Shown here: piece by piece, positions 52,575-61,089 of the stretch
How positions within the stretch are numbered: the stretch's first letter is position 1
How the letters are laid out: each line of letters starts with the position of its first letter
Source: Cupriavidus basilensis
Lineage (GTDB): Bacteria > Pseudomonadota > Gammaproteobacteria > Burkholderiales > Burkholderiaceae
DNA: 64,000 nucleotides
Assembly: GCF_008801925.2 (NCBI RefSeq)
Contig: NZ_CP062804.1
Location: 1,674,001 to 1,738,000 of the forward strand
Reading direction: 5' to 3'
The notes under the pieces: generated by a model
What the model saw: only the letters and a program-made list of their open reading frames with translations
Database searches by the model: none
Told to the model about the DNA's origin: nothing
Program-made: the position numbers and the translations under genes

Positions 52575-53605
52575 TGCGGGCCCTGCTCTGCGAACATTTC
52601 GGCAAAGCGCAAGACGTCCGCCTTGCCAGCATCCCGTGCCCGGCGTTGGCGGATCCGCACGCTGTCACGCTGGCCGTGGAGTACGCAAGCGTCAGCCACG
52701 CCACGGGCCTGATGGTGGAAGGCCGCTACCAGACCAAGCCGCCGCTGCCGTTCGTGCCCGGCACCGAGGCGGTCGGCCGCGTAGTGGCTTGCGGCGCAGC
52801 GGTAACCCGCCTGCGCCCTGGCGACCGCGTGGCGGCCATTGCCGACTGGGGCTGCTTTGCCGAAGAAGTCACGCTGCCCGAATACACGGTCTACCCCATT
52901 CCCGATACGCTTGACGCGCTGCAAGCCCTGCCGATCCCGCTCTCCTACGGCACCGCTTACTGCGGCCTGGTGTGGCGCTGCGCCGTGCAGCCCGGTGACA
53001 CGGTGCTGGTGCTTGGCGCCGGCGCCGGCGTGGGCCTGGCCGCCGTGGAAATCGCCCACCAGTTGGGCGCTTCGGTGATTGCTTGCGCCAGCACCGAAGC
53101 GAAACGCGCACAGGCCCTGCGGCGCGGCGCCCAACATGCGCTCGCCCCGGAAGACCTGGCCGCCGCCGTCAAGCGCGTGAGCGGTGGACGCGGTGCCGAC
53201 GTGGTGGTGGACCCGGTAGGCGGCGACCTGTTCGACCAGGCGCTGCGCGCTGCGGCCGCCAACGCGCGAATCCTCAGCATCGGCTTTGCCAGCGGCCGCA
53301 TCCCGCAAGCGCCGCTGAACCTGCTGCTGGTAAAGAACCTGACGCTGCATGGATTTTTCGTCGGCCGCTACATCGGCTGGACGCCCGCCAACGAGCGCGC
53401 ACAGCATGCCCACGCATTGCAGGCCGTCATGAAGACACTGTGCGGCTGGGCCAGCGAAGGAAAGATCCGACCGACCGTGTCGAAGGTGTACCCGATGAGC
53501 GGGCTGGCCGAGGCGCTGGACGCGCTGGAAGCCAGGCAGGTCATCGGCAAAGTCGCAATAAAAATCAAGGAGACTAACGCATGGCAAATCGATTCAGGGT
53601 CCTGA
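52571..53605 (+). CDS. Zinc-free MDR oxidoreductase (NADPH:quinone reductase-like)
   Basis: 344-aa medium-chain dehydrogenase/reductase. PFVPGTEAVGRVVACGAAV and the Rossmann motif VLVLGAGAGVGLAAVEIAHQLGA are clear, and the zinc cysteines are absent, as in quinone reductases and enoyl reductases. GRGADVVVDPVGGDLFDQAL is the usual downstream motif. Coupled to the CoA-transferase by ATGA; it may reduce an enoyl-CoA made after CoA transfer (inference). Its 3' end overlaps the Bug gene by 25 bases. Confidence 0.87.
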   Translation: MMRALLCEHFGKAQDVRLASIPCPALADPHAVTLAVEYASVSHATGLMVEGRYQTKPPLPFVPGTEAVGRVVACGAAVTRLRPGDRVAAIADWGCFAEEVTLPEYTVYPIPDTLDALQALPIPLSYGTAYCGLVWRCAVQPGDTVLVLGAGAGVGLAAVEIAHQLGASVIACASTEAKRAQALRRGAQHALAPEDLAAAVKRVSGGRGADVVVDPVGGDLFDQALRAAAANARILSIGFASGRIPQAPLNLLLVKNLTLHGFFVGRYIGWTPANERAQHAHALQAVMKTLCGWASEGKIRPTVSKVYPMSGLAEALDALEARQVIGKVAIKIKETNAWQIDSGS

Positions 53606-54627
53606 ACACGCAGCACAGTACACAGCACACCAAGCATCGCCGGTCCGCGTTGCGCCTTGCCCTGCTGGCAACGATTTCAACCACCGCTCTTGCTGCCCTG
53701 GGCACGTCGCCGGCCCGTGCCGCCGACGATTTCCCGCAGCGCCCGATCCGCATGGTGCTGCCTTACCCGCCGGGCGGCCCCACCGACCTGCTGGCGCGTG
53801 TGGTCGCCGTCAAGATGGGCGACACGCTTGGCCAGACCGTGGTGATCGACAACAAGCCAGGCGCCAGCGGCATGATCGGCGCGGAAATGGTCGCCAAGGC
53901 TGCGCCCGATGGCTACACCATCCTGGCCAATGCCTCGCTGCATGTGATCAACCCGAGCATCTATCCCAAGATGCGCTACGATGCCTTCCGCGACTTTGTG
54001 CCCGTGACGCAACTGGCCGATGTGCCGCTGGTGCTGGTGGTCAACAACGATTCGCCGGTCAAGACCGTGCAGGACCTGATCGCCTATGCCAAGGCCAAGG
54101 GCGGCAGCATCAACTTCGGCTCGGCCGGCAATGCGTCGGCCCAGCAACTGGCGGGCGAATCGTTCAAGTTCGCCGCCAATGTCTCGATGCAGCACGTGCC
54201 GTACAAGGGCAGCTCGCCCGCGCTGACCGACCTGATGGGCGGCCAGATCCAGCTGATGTTCGATTCCATGCCATCGGCGATGCCGTTCATCAAGGCTGGC
54301 AAGCTGCGCGCCGTGGCCGTCACTACGCTCAAGCGGGCGCGTGCCCTGCCGGACGTGCCCACGGTGGCGGAGTCTGGCTTGCCCGGCTTCAATATCAGCA
54401 CCTGGTACGGCTTGTGGGCGCCGCGCGGCACGCCAGCGCCGATCGTGGAGAAACTCGCGGCCCACGCCGCGCAAGCCCTGCGCCAGCCCGACGTGCAACG
54501 CCAGTACGCGGACATGGGCGCCGAACCGGTGGGTTCCTCCCCCGCGGAGTTCGCGCGCTACACCGCGGCAGAGGGCAAGAAGTGGGCTGAGATCGTGCGC
54601 AAGTCGGGCGCCAAGGCGGATCAATAG
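53581..54627 (+). CDS. Bug-family (TctC) periplasmic binding protein
   Basis: 348-aa solute receptor, third of its family in the window. Long signal region (SALRLALLATISTTALAALGTSPARA) then FPQRPIRMVLPYPPGGPTDL, VIDNKPGASGMIGAEMVA and HVPYKGSSPALTDLMGGQI. It overlaps the quinone reductase by 25 bases, with GGAG upstream, so the three genes form one operon for taking up and CoA-activating an acid. Confidence 0.92.
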   Translation: MANRFRVLNTQHSTQHTKHRRSALRLALLATISTTALAALGTSPARAADDFPQRPIRMVLPYPPGGPTDLLARVVAVKMGDTLGQTVVIDNKPGASGMIGAEMVAKAAPDGYTILANASLHVINPSIYPKMRYDAFRDFVPVTQLADVPLVLVVNNDSPVKTVQDLIAYAKAKGGSINFGSAGNASAQQLAGESFKFAANVSMQHVPYKGSSPALTDLMGGQIQLMFDSMPSAMPFIKAGKLRAVAVTTLKRARALPDVPTVAESGLPGFNISTWYGLWAPRGTPAPIVEKLAAHAAQALRQPDVQRQYADMGAEPVGSSPAEFARYTAAEGKKWAEIVRKSGAKADQ

Positions 54628-54730
54628 CCATCGGCGGCCATCGGTGCGCTGCCGTGGCGAGTGGCGGCACCGATGGACAGATCCGCCCCACCGGCGGGAC
54701 AATGGCCACCCCGGTGCCCGCCCCCGCCCC

Positions 54731-55645
54731 ATGAAAACCGTCCCGACCTACTCTCTCTATGGGGTCAACTCCAACGAGCCCCTGCTGGAACAGCTGCATT
54801 TCGAGTCGATCCCGGAGCGCAGCGGCGTCAACGACTGGGAAATCAAGCCACACCGCCACGAACGCTTCTTCCAGGTGCTCTACGTGCACCAGGGCGGCGG
54901 CCGCGCGCTGCTCGACGACCGCGAGTACCCCTTGGGCGCGCGCACCGTGGTAACGGTGCCGCCGCGTTGCGTGCATGGTTTTCGGTTTACGCCGGACGTG
55001 GATGGCATCGTCATTACCATGACCGACCACTACCTGCACACGCTGCTGGCTGGCGTACCGGATGCGCTACCGTTGTTCGAGCGGCCCTACCATGACCCGT
55101 TCGGTGACCCGGCCGGCGGCGAGCGCGATGACGCCACCGTGCTTGCCGGGGCGCTGGAACTGTTCCGTGCGGAGATGAACGCAGTCTCGCTGTGGCGCGG
55201 TGCTGCCTTGTCGGCGCTGCTGTCCTTGTTGCTGGTGGGCATTGCCCGGCGCGCTTGCGGCGCGGGTGCAACCGGGGCGCAGCCGGCGGGCAGGACCGCA
55301 CGCCATTTTCAGCAGTTCCAGCAACTGGTAGAGGCGCGTTTTCGGAACCACCAGGATCTGGCGGACTATGCCAGCACGCTCGGCATCTCGCCCACCCAGC
55401 TCAACCGGATCTGCCAGCAGCTTGCCGGCAGGAGCGCGCTGCAGCTGATCCATTCGCGCCTGATCGTGGAGGCGCAGCGCGACCTGCTCTATAGCGATCT
55501 CGACATCAAGCAGATCGCCTCGACGCTGGGCTTTGCGGACGCCGCGTATTTCGCGCGCTTCTTTGCGAAGCATGTTGGGCAGGCGCCCAGTGCATTCCGA
55601 CAGCACGGGCGCGCCCGCCTGCCGGCGCCGCAAGCCGCGCGCTAG
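54731..55645 (+). CDS. AraC-family transcriptional regulator (PobR-like)
   Basis: 304 aa: N-terminal cupin-type sensor (PERSGVNDWEIKPHRHERFFQVLYV, near residues 28-52) and a C-terminal AraC HTH pair (DLADYASTLGISPTQLNRICQ, IKQIASTLGFADAAYFARFF). The sensor resembles regulators of 4-hydroxybenzoate hydroxylase (PobR), but no pobA is in the window. It follows the Bug gene on the same strand and may control that operon or a distant aromatic gene. The ATG at 54731 lacks a strong ribosome site. Confidence 0.82.
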   Translation: MKTVPTYSLYGVNSNEPLLEQLHFESIPERSGVNDWEIKPHRHERFFQVLYVHQGGGRALLDDREYPLGARTVVTVPPRCVHGFRFTPDVDGIVITMTDHYLHTLLAGVPDALPLFERPYHDPFGDPAGGERDDATVLAGALELFRAEMNAVSLWRGAALSALLSLLLVGIARRACGAGATGAQPAGRTARHFQQFQQLVEARFRNHQDLADYASTLGISPTQLNRICQQLAGRSALQLIHSRLIVEAQRDLLYSDLDIKQIASTLGFADAAYFARFFAKHVGQAPSAFRQHGRARLPAPQAAR

Positions 55646-55654
55646 CGCCTGGCT

Positions 55655-57244
55655 TTACAACGAGAAACTGTCGGAACGCGCCAGCGGCCAGTACTTCTCG
55701 TACAGCTGGTAGCGGAAATTCCCGTTGATCAGGTCCCCCGGCGTGAGGAACTTGAGCAGCTCGGACATCAACCGCACTTCATTGGGCGAGATGCGCCGCA
55801 CGATATGGTGCGGCTTGAGATCGCCCGGATGATTCAGGCCAGCTGCCTGCAGGATTTCCAGCAGTGCATGCAACGTCTGGCGGTGGAAGCTGGCTACGCG
55901 ATCGGCTTTGTCAGGTACCACGATGGCGCGCTGGCGCACCGGATCCTGCGTGGCCACGCCCACGGGGCAGCGGTCGGTATGGCACTTCTGCGCCTGCACG
56001 CACCCGAGCGCAAACATGAAGCCGCGCGCCGAGTTGCACCAGTCGGCGCCGGTGGCCAGCGTGCGCGCCACGTCAAAGGCCGTGATGATCTTGCCACTCG
56101 CGCCAACGCGGATCTTGTCGCGCAGGTTCACGCCCACCAGCGTGTTGTGCACCAGCAGCAGGCCTTCCTGCAGCGGTACGCCGATATGGTCGACGAACTC
56201 CAGCGGCGCCGCGCCGGTGCCGCCTTCGGCGCCATCCACCACGATGAAGTCCGGCAGGATGCCGGATTCCAGCATGGCCTTGACGATGCCGAAGAATTCC
56301 CACGGGTGCCCGATGCAAAGCTTGAAGCCGGTGGGCTTGCCACCGGACAGCGTGCGCAGCCGGTCGACGAACTGCAGCAAGCCCAGCGGCGTGGAGAATT
56401 CGCTGTGCGTGGCGGGCGAGATGCAATCCTCGCCCATGGCGATGCCGCGCGTGGCGGCAATCTCCGGCGTCACCTTGGCCGCCGGCAGCACGCCGCCGTG
56501 GCCCGGCTTGGCGCCTTGCGAGAGCTTGACCTCGATCATCTTGACCTGCGGCGAGCGCGCTTGCTCGGCGAACTTGTCGGGATCGAAGCCACCGTCCGGG
56601 CGGCGGCAGCCGAAGTAGCCGGAGGCCACCTCCCAGATCAGGTCGCCGCCTTCGGCACGGTGATACGGCGAGATGGAGCCTTCGCCGGTATCGTGGATAA
56701 AGCCGCCAAGCTTGGCGCCGCGATTGAGCGAGCGGATCGCATTGCCGGACAACGCGCCAAAGCTCATGGCCGAGACGTTGAAGATCGACAGCGAGTAAGG
56801 CTGCGCACGGCCCTCGCCCACGGTAATGCGAAAGTCGGCGGAAGGGATGCGGGTCGGCGCCAGCGAGTGGCTGATCCACTCGTGGCCAGACAGGCGCACA
56901 TCGATCTCGGTGCCGAAGGGCCGGCTGTCGACCTCGTTCTTGGCACGCTGGTAGACCAGGCTGCGCTGCTGGCGCGAGAACGGCATCTCGTTGGTGTCGT
57001 CCTCGATGAAATACTGGCGGATCTCCGGGCGGATGAACTCGAAGAAGAAGCGCAGGTGGCCCCAGATCGGATAGTTGCGCAGGATGGAATGGCGCGACTG
57101 GCCGATGTCATGCAGGCCAACCAGCAGCAGCACAACGGGCACAGCCAGCCATGCGGGGGAAAGCCGGTGCCCGGCGGCAAGCGCCGCAAGAACCAGCAAA
57201 GCGAGCGCGGTCAGCCAGACCGCGCCGTAACGACGAGAAAGCAT
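55655..57244 (-). CDS. Membrane-anchored FMN glutamate-synthase-like protein
   Basis: 529 aa. Two N-terminal hydrophobic helices (about 8-24, 31-45) precede the FMN/Fe-S synthase domain of the GltB type: NVSAMSFGALSGNAIRSLN, HDTGEGSISPYH, GAKPGHGGVLPAAKV, VVDGAEGGTGAAPLEFVDHIG and the [3Fe-4S] cysteines in CVQAQKCHTDRCPVG. The amidotransferase and FAD subunits are missing, so it is not a normal glutamate synthase. Such stand-alone proteins are widespread and uncharacterised. GGAG supports the start at 57244. Confidence 0.88.
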   Translation of the reverse strand: MLSRRYGAVWLTALALLVLAALAAGHRLSPAWLAVPVVLLLVGLHDIGQSRHSILRNYPIWGHLRFFFEFIRPEIRQYFIEDDTNEMPFSRQQRSLVYQRAKNEVDSRPFGTEIDVRLSGHEWISHSLAPTRIPSADFRITVGEGRAQPYSLSIFNVSAMSFGALSGNAIRSLNRGAKLGGFIHDTGEGSISPYHRAEGGDLIWEVASGYFGCRRPDGGFDPDKFAEQARSPQVKMIEVKLSQGAKPGHGGVLPAAKVTPEIAATRGIAMGEDCISPATHSEFSTPLGLLQFVDRLRTLSGGKPTGFKLCIGHPWEFFGIVKAMLESGILPDFIVVDGAEGGTGAAPLEFVDHIGVPLQEGLLLVHNTLVGVNLRDKIRVGASGKIITAFDVARTLATGADWCNSARGFMFALGCVQAQKCHTDRCPVGVATQDPVRQRAIVVPDKADRVASFHRQTLHALLEILQAAGLNHPGDLKPHHIVRRISPNEVRLMSELLKFLTPGDLINGNFRYQLYEKYWPLARSDSFSL

Positions 57245-57308
57245 GGGGACTCCTGACTACTTTGGGCCGGCACCTGGCCGGCAACCCCGCGATTATCGCC
57301 GTTCCTTG

Positions 57309-58271
57309 TTACATCGGCTGATACCCGGTTGCAGCGCCCTGCCCGGCGCGCACCTCCGGCTGCTGCTGCGGGGCTTCATCGGCCTGCACCGCGGCGACGA
57401 TCTGCGCGAAGGCGGCATTGGATTCCGGCATCGGCAACAGCATCCACACGTGGAACATGCCCTCGTATTCGTAGTAGCGCAGCGGCAGGCCCTGTTCCTG
57501 CGCAAGCGCGCGATAAGCGCGGCAGTCCGGCAGCAGGACGTCGTGGGTGCCGATGAAAAGCGTGACCGGAGGCAAGCCGCGCAGGCTACCGTAGATGGGG
57601 CTGACCTGTGCAAGCGTGACGGGATCGCCGCCGGCATAGACGCGCCCGCACTCGATGCCGCCGAGCTTCGACAACATCGGGTCAAGCGGTTCGAGCGCAT
57701 CAATGTCCGGGTTGCTGCCGGTGGCATCCAGGAACGGCGACAGCAAGACCAGGCCGCCAGGCAGCGCGCGCCCGGTATCCCTGGCCACCTGGGCCAGCGC
57801 GAGTGCCATGCCGCCGCCGGCGGAGTCGCCCATGACGGTCAGGCTGGCGGGCGGATTGGCGCGGACCAACTGGTCGTAGAGCGGCAGCAGTCCGGCAAAG
57901 ACTTCACGATGGGTATGCTCGGGCGCCAGCGGATAGATCGGCACGGTCACCGTCGCGCCGAGCGCGTCCACCAGCTTGCCGATGAAGTCCCAGTGCTGGC
58001 TGACGATATCGAAGACGTAGCCGCCGCCATGGAGATAGAGGATTTGCCTGCCGCTGTCGTTGCCCCGCGGGCGCACGGTGTAGACCTCGACGCCGGCCAC
58101 AGGTTCCATGCTCACCGCATGGCGCGCCAGCAAGCGCGCCGTGGGATTCGCGCGGCCGATCTTGCGGCGGCGGCGAATCTCCTCGTGCAGCGCCTGCGCG
58201 CTGGAAAAACGCTGTTTGCGCCGGACCAGGCGCAAGGCAAGCCGCCACAGGCGGCACTGGATGCTAGGCAT
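57309..58271 (-). CDS. Alpha/beta hydrolase (hormone-sensitive-lipase family)
   Basis: 320-aa esterase. Oxyanion motif LYLHGGGYVF, nucleophile Ser in VMGDSAGGGMALALA, Asp in LFIGTHDVLLPD and His in YEGMFHVWMLLP complete the catalytic triad. Short-chain acyl esters are the usual substrates. GGGAGA precedes the ATG at 58271; the longer frame from 58376 is unlikely. Lone gene next to the synthase-like protein, 64 bases apart. Confidence 0.9.
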   Translation of the reverse strand: MPSIQCRLWRLALRLVRRKQRFSSAQALHEEIRRRRKIGRANPTARLLARHAVSMEPVAGVEVYTVRPRGNDSGRQILYLHGGGYVFDIVSQHWDFIGKLVDALGATVTVPIYPLAPEHTHREVFAGLLPLYDQLVRANPPASLTVMGDSAGGGMALALAQVARDTGRALPGGLVLLSPFLDATGSNPDIDALEPLDPMLSKLGGIECGRVYAGGDPVTLAQVSPIYGSLRGLPPVTLFIGTHDVLLPDCRAYRALAQEQGLPLRYYEYEGMFHVWMLLPMPESNAAFAQIVAAVQADEAPQQQPEVRAGQGAATGYQPM

Positions 58272-58397
58272 GACGATCTCCCGGAACGATGCACCGGCTT
58301 CATTGGCGGCCGGCTGAGGAACTACGGAAACGACCAAAACAGCGGGGAAAGCAGGAAAAGCTGGGGCTACGGGCACGGCTGAACATTCGCCGGATAC

Positions 58398-58426
58398 AAA
58401 AAAGGAGCCGGCTAGCGGCTCCTTTT
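58398..58426 (-). terminator. Intrinsic terminator of the HU-like gene
   Basis: AAAAGGAGCCG-GCTAG-CGGCTCCTTTT (58400-58426) gives an 11-bp stem flanked by A and T runs. Leftward it ends in a run of seven T, so it terminates the HU-like gene 23 bases after its stop, and it could act in both directions. Confidence 0.88.
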
Positions 58427-58448
58427 CAAGCTGGAAACAGGGCCCCTA

Positions 58449-58913
58449 TCAGGCGGCAGCTGCGTCCTTCAGCTTCTTCAGCGGGCGTACCTTGACCTTG
58501 ACGCTAGCGGGCTTGGCCGGGAACCAACGCTCTTCACCGGAGAACGGGTCCTTGCCGAAGCGCTTCTTCTTGGCCGGTACTTGCTGAGCCGTGACCTTCA
58601 TCAGGCCGGGCAGCGTGAATTCGCCGGCGCCCTTCTTGTGCAGCGCGCTGACGATGGTGTTTTCCAGATGGGCCAGCACCGTCTTCACGGCCTTGGCGTC
58701 CAGCTGGGTCTGTGCTACCAGGTGAGCGACCAGGCTCGACTTGTTGAAGGTGTCCTTCAGCGGGCGCGGGGTCACCGCGGCAGCCGGAGCAGCCTTCTTG
58801 GCCGGCGCGGCCTTCTTGGCAGCAGCCTTTACGGGAGCGGCTTTGGTTGCCGGTGCCTTCTTGGCAGCGGTCTTGGTTGCAGTCTTCGCGGTCGGATTCG
58901 CTTTGGTCGCCAT
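58449..58913 (-). CDS. HU-family DNA-binding protein with Lys/Ala-rich tail
   Basis: 154-aa nucleoid protein. The first 50 residues are a histone-H1/AlgP-like run of KAAPAKKAA-type repeats; the rest is an HU/IHF fold (FNKSSLVAHLVAQTQLDAKAV, GEFTLPGLMKVTAQQVPAKKKRFGK, FPAKPASVKVKVRPLKKLKDA). The combination is common in Burkholderiales. The ATG at 58913 (MATKANPTAKT) is chosen over 59033. Expected to bind DNA non-specifically and compact it. It has its own terminator and a structured upstream region. Confidence 0.92.
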   Translation of the reverse strand: MATKANPTAKTATKTAAKKAPATKAAPVKAAAKKAAPAKKAAPAAAVTPRPLKDTFNKSSLVAHLVAQTQLDAKAVKTVLAHLENTIVSALHKKGAGEFTLPGLMKVTAQQVPAKKKRFGKDPFSGEERWFPAKPASVKVKVRPLKKLKDAAAA

Positions 58914-58966
58914 ATCGATAAATATGAGTTGAACAGAATGATGTCGCACGGGATGTGGCATCCGAT

Positions 58967-58991
58967 GTCGCTCGACGCTTCGTCGAGCGAC
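58967..58991. promoter_or_regulatory. 11-bp perfect inverted repeat before the HU-like gene
   Basis: GTCGCTCGACG-CTT-CGTCGAGCGAC, 54-78 bases upstream of the HU-like start. The three-base loop allows a very stable RNA stem in the leader, or a dimeric protein site at the promoter. Its right arm runs into the tandem repeat next to it. Confidence 0.6.
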
Positions 58992-59014
58992 TATCGGCGT
59001 TCGACTATCGGCGT
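58988..59014. repeat. Two copies of CGACTATCGGCGT
   Basis: Identical 13-bp units at 58988-59000 and 59002-59014, one base apart. The first overlaps the inverted repeat by four bases. Spacing of 14 bases between copies puts them on roughly the opposite helix faces. Confidence 0.75.
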
Positions 59015-59083
59015 GCGGCATCGACTGAATCATAGCGGAAACAACGCAACGTCAAGGGGTTTTCGCGTGTGCGAGGGTAAAAA

Positions 59084-59105
59084 CCGGGGTTTTCCCCGGG
59101 GTTTT
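59084..59105 (-). terminator. Bidirectional hairpin CCGGGG-TTTT-CCCCGG with A/T runs
   Basis: A six-pair GC stem flanked by AAAAA on the left and TTTTT on the right. Leftward, the stem is followed by five T, so it can terminate the acyl-CoA synthetase gene, which stops 168 bases upstream of it. Confidence 0.6.
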
Positions 59106-59273
59106 TCGAGGTTTTGCCTCGCGCGGCCTGCCGTTGTGTCGCGCGGACGCACCAGTGGATGCGTCCGCGGACTCTATATACAAGGGGTAAACGCGCGATT
59201 TCGTCTTCTTTGCCACGCCGGATGGCGTGCGCGCGCCGAGGATTTCAGCTGCCTTCTTGCGCGCGCGGCCCCC

Positions 59274-60956
59274 TCAGCCGCGCAGCTCTCGCCGCAGGAT
59301 CTTGCCCGTGACCGTCTTCGGCAATTCGTCGATGATCTCCACCACGCGCGGGTATTTATAGGCTGCCATGCGCTCCTTGCACCAGGCCAGCAGCGCTTCC
59401 GGCGTGACGCTGGCCTGCGGTTTCAGGCTGACCACGGCCTTCACCGTCTCGCCGCGATACGCGTCGGGGATGCCCACCACGGCCGCCTCGCGCACCGCGG
59501 GATGCGTATACAAGACGTCTTCCACCTCGCGCGGCCAGACTTTGTAGCCGGCGGCGACGATCATGTCCTTCTTGCGGTCGACGAGGTAGAACCAGCCTTG
59601 CGCGTCCATGAAACCAACATCGCCGGTGTGGAAATAGCCGCCCGCCATGGCCTTTGCCGTCTCTTCCGGCTTGTTCCAGTAGCCCGGCACGATCATCGGC
59701 CCGCGCGAAATGATCTCGCCGACCTCGCCCACCGGCACCGGCGCGCCCGCATCGTCGCCGATGAAAGAGTCGACGTTGAAGGCGGGAACGCCGATCGCCA
59801 GCGTGCCGGAGGCCGGGTCCACCGGCGCCTCCCGGCCCAGCGGCACCACGTGGGTGGGCGAGTTGGTCTCGGTCAGGCCGTAGCCGTTGTGGATATAGTG
59901 CCCAAACTTGGCGCGGAACTGCTCCACCACGCTCGGCGGGATCGGTGCGCCGCCCGAGTAGATCTTGCCCAGCGTGGCGAAATGCGCGCGGGTCGCCTCG
60001 GGATGGTTCATCAGCGCGATGAAGACCGTGATCGAGCCGATGGTGAACTCGACCCGACGGTCGCGGATGGCCTCCAGAATCACGCCCGGCTCGAAGCGGC
60101 AAGCCAGCACCAGCGGCGCGGCGCAGATGAACGCGGCAGCCACGTGGCCCACCAGTCCGGTGATATGGAACAGCGGCGCCACGCCCAGGATCGGGCCGCC
60201 CTCCGCCAAGCCGATCCAGTCGCGGTACACCTGCGCATTGAAAGCAACATTGCCGTGGGTGTTCATCGCGCCCTTGGGCACGCCGGTGGTGCCAGAGGTG
60301 TACACCAGCATCGCGATATCGTCTGCCGCGAGCTTGACCGGCGCTGGCCTCTGGCCCAGGTACTCTCGCACCAGCGCCAGCAGATCGGGCACGCCCTCGG
60401 CGGGCTGGCGCCGGGTCGCGGCAAACAGGCGCGGATCGGCACGCGTCTGGAAATCTAGCTCGGACGTGGTGATCACCGCCGGCAGCGCAAGGGGCGCGGC
60501 AGCGTCGCCCTGGCCGCGCCGCTCGGCGTCGAACAGCCCGCTCACCACATCGGCGTAGAGCGATTCGTGGCAGATCAGTACTTTCGCGCCGGAGTCGGCC
60601 AGCACCAGGCGCAATTCGCGTGCGCGGTTCATCGGGTTGACCGGCACCGCGATGGCGCTGAGCTTCCACGCGGCAACCAGCCCGATGACAAACTGCGGCA
60701 CGTTCTGCAGGTACAGCGCAACCCGCTCGCCGCGCGTGCAGCCGCGCGATGATAGCGCTACCGCCAGCGCATCGGAGAGCGCATCGACCTCGGCATAGCT
60801 GAGCGTGGCGTCGAAGTAGTGGATTGCCGCACTGGCCGGCGCGCGGTCCGCTGCGGCCCGGAAAATGGACAATGCGTCGGTAAATTGCGGGGTGATGGTG
60901 TGCGGCTGGCCGGCGTTGTAGCTGGAGAGCCAGGGCTTCTCTTCATAGGGCGTCAT
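59274..60956 (-). CDS. Long-chain fatty-acid-CoA ligase (AMP-binding)
   Basis: 560-aa adenylate-forming ligase. P-loop MLVYTSGTTGVPKGAMNTHG, GYGLTETNSPTH, TGDVGFMDAQGWFYLVDRKKDMI, the hinge AAGYKVWPREVEDVLY and catalytic Lys in TVTGKILRRELR. Length fits long-chain or aryl acyl-CoA synthetases. Different subgroup from the ligase at 30226. Lone gene with its own terminator; the upstream cyclase-family gene is separated by a hairpin. Confidence 0.9.
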   Translation of the reverse strand: MTPYEEKPWLSSYNAGQPHTITPQFTDALSIFRAAADRAPASAAIHYFDATLSYAEVDALSDALAVALSSRGCTRGERVALYLQNVPQFVIGLVAAWKLSAIAVPVNPMNRARELRLVLADSGAKVLICHESLYADVVSGLFDAERRGQGDAAAPLALPAVITTSELDFQTRADPRLFAATRRQPAEGVPDLLALVREYLGQRPAPVKLAADDIAMLVYTSGTTGVPKGAMNTHGNVAFNAQVYRDWIGLAEGGPILGVAPLFHITGLVGHVAAAFICAAPLVLACRFEPGVILEAIRDRRVEFTIGSITVFIALMNHPEATRAHFATLGKIYSGGAPIPPSVVEQFRAKFGHYIHNGYGLTETNSPTHVVPLGREAPVDPASGTLAIGVPAFNVDSFIGDDAGAPVPVGEVGEIISRGPMIVPGYWNKPEETAKAMAGGYFHTGDVGFMDAQGWFYLVDRKKDMIVAAGYKVWPREVEDVLYTHPAVREAAVVGIPDAYRGETVKAVVSLKPQASVTPEALLAWCKERMAAYKYPRVVEIIDELPKTVTGKILRRELRG

Positions 60957-61027
60957 GAGGCACCTCGATAGGCACGGCGGGTAGTGTCAAGCATAGCGCT
61001 TGGTCGAAACGAAGCTGGCGCCGCCCA

Positions 61028-61056
61028 GTGCAATAGGCCATTGAGGCCTCTTGCAC
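61028..61056 (-). terminator. Hairpin between cyclase and acyl-CoA synthetase
   Basis: GTGCAA-T-AGGCC / GGCCT-C-TTGCAC: 6+5 pairs with one internal mismatch and a five-base loop, about 34 bases downstream of the cyclase stop. No T tract, so termination strength is uncertain. Confidence 0.45.
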
Positions 61057-61089
61057 CGGACGGCGCCGAGGGCGAACTTTTTGCCTGGC

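Larger units (their letters stand above)
58914..59273. other. Intergenic region upstream of the HU-like gene
   Basis: 360 bases with no gene. From left to right on the plus strand: an 11-bp inverted repeat (58967-58991), a 14-bp-period tandem repeat (58988-59014) and a T-flanked GC hairpin (59084-59105) that can end the acyl-CoA synthetase transcript. Confidence 0.65.
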
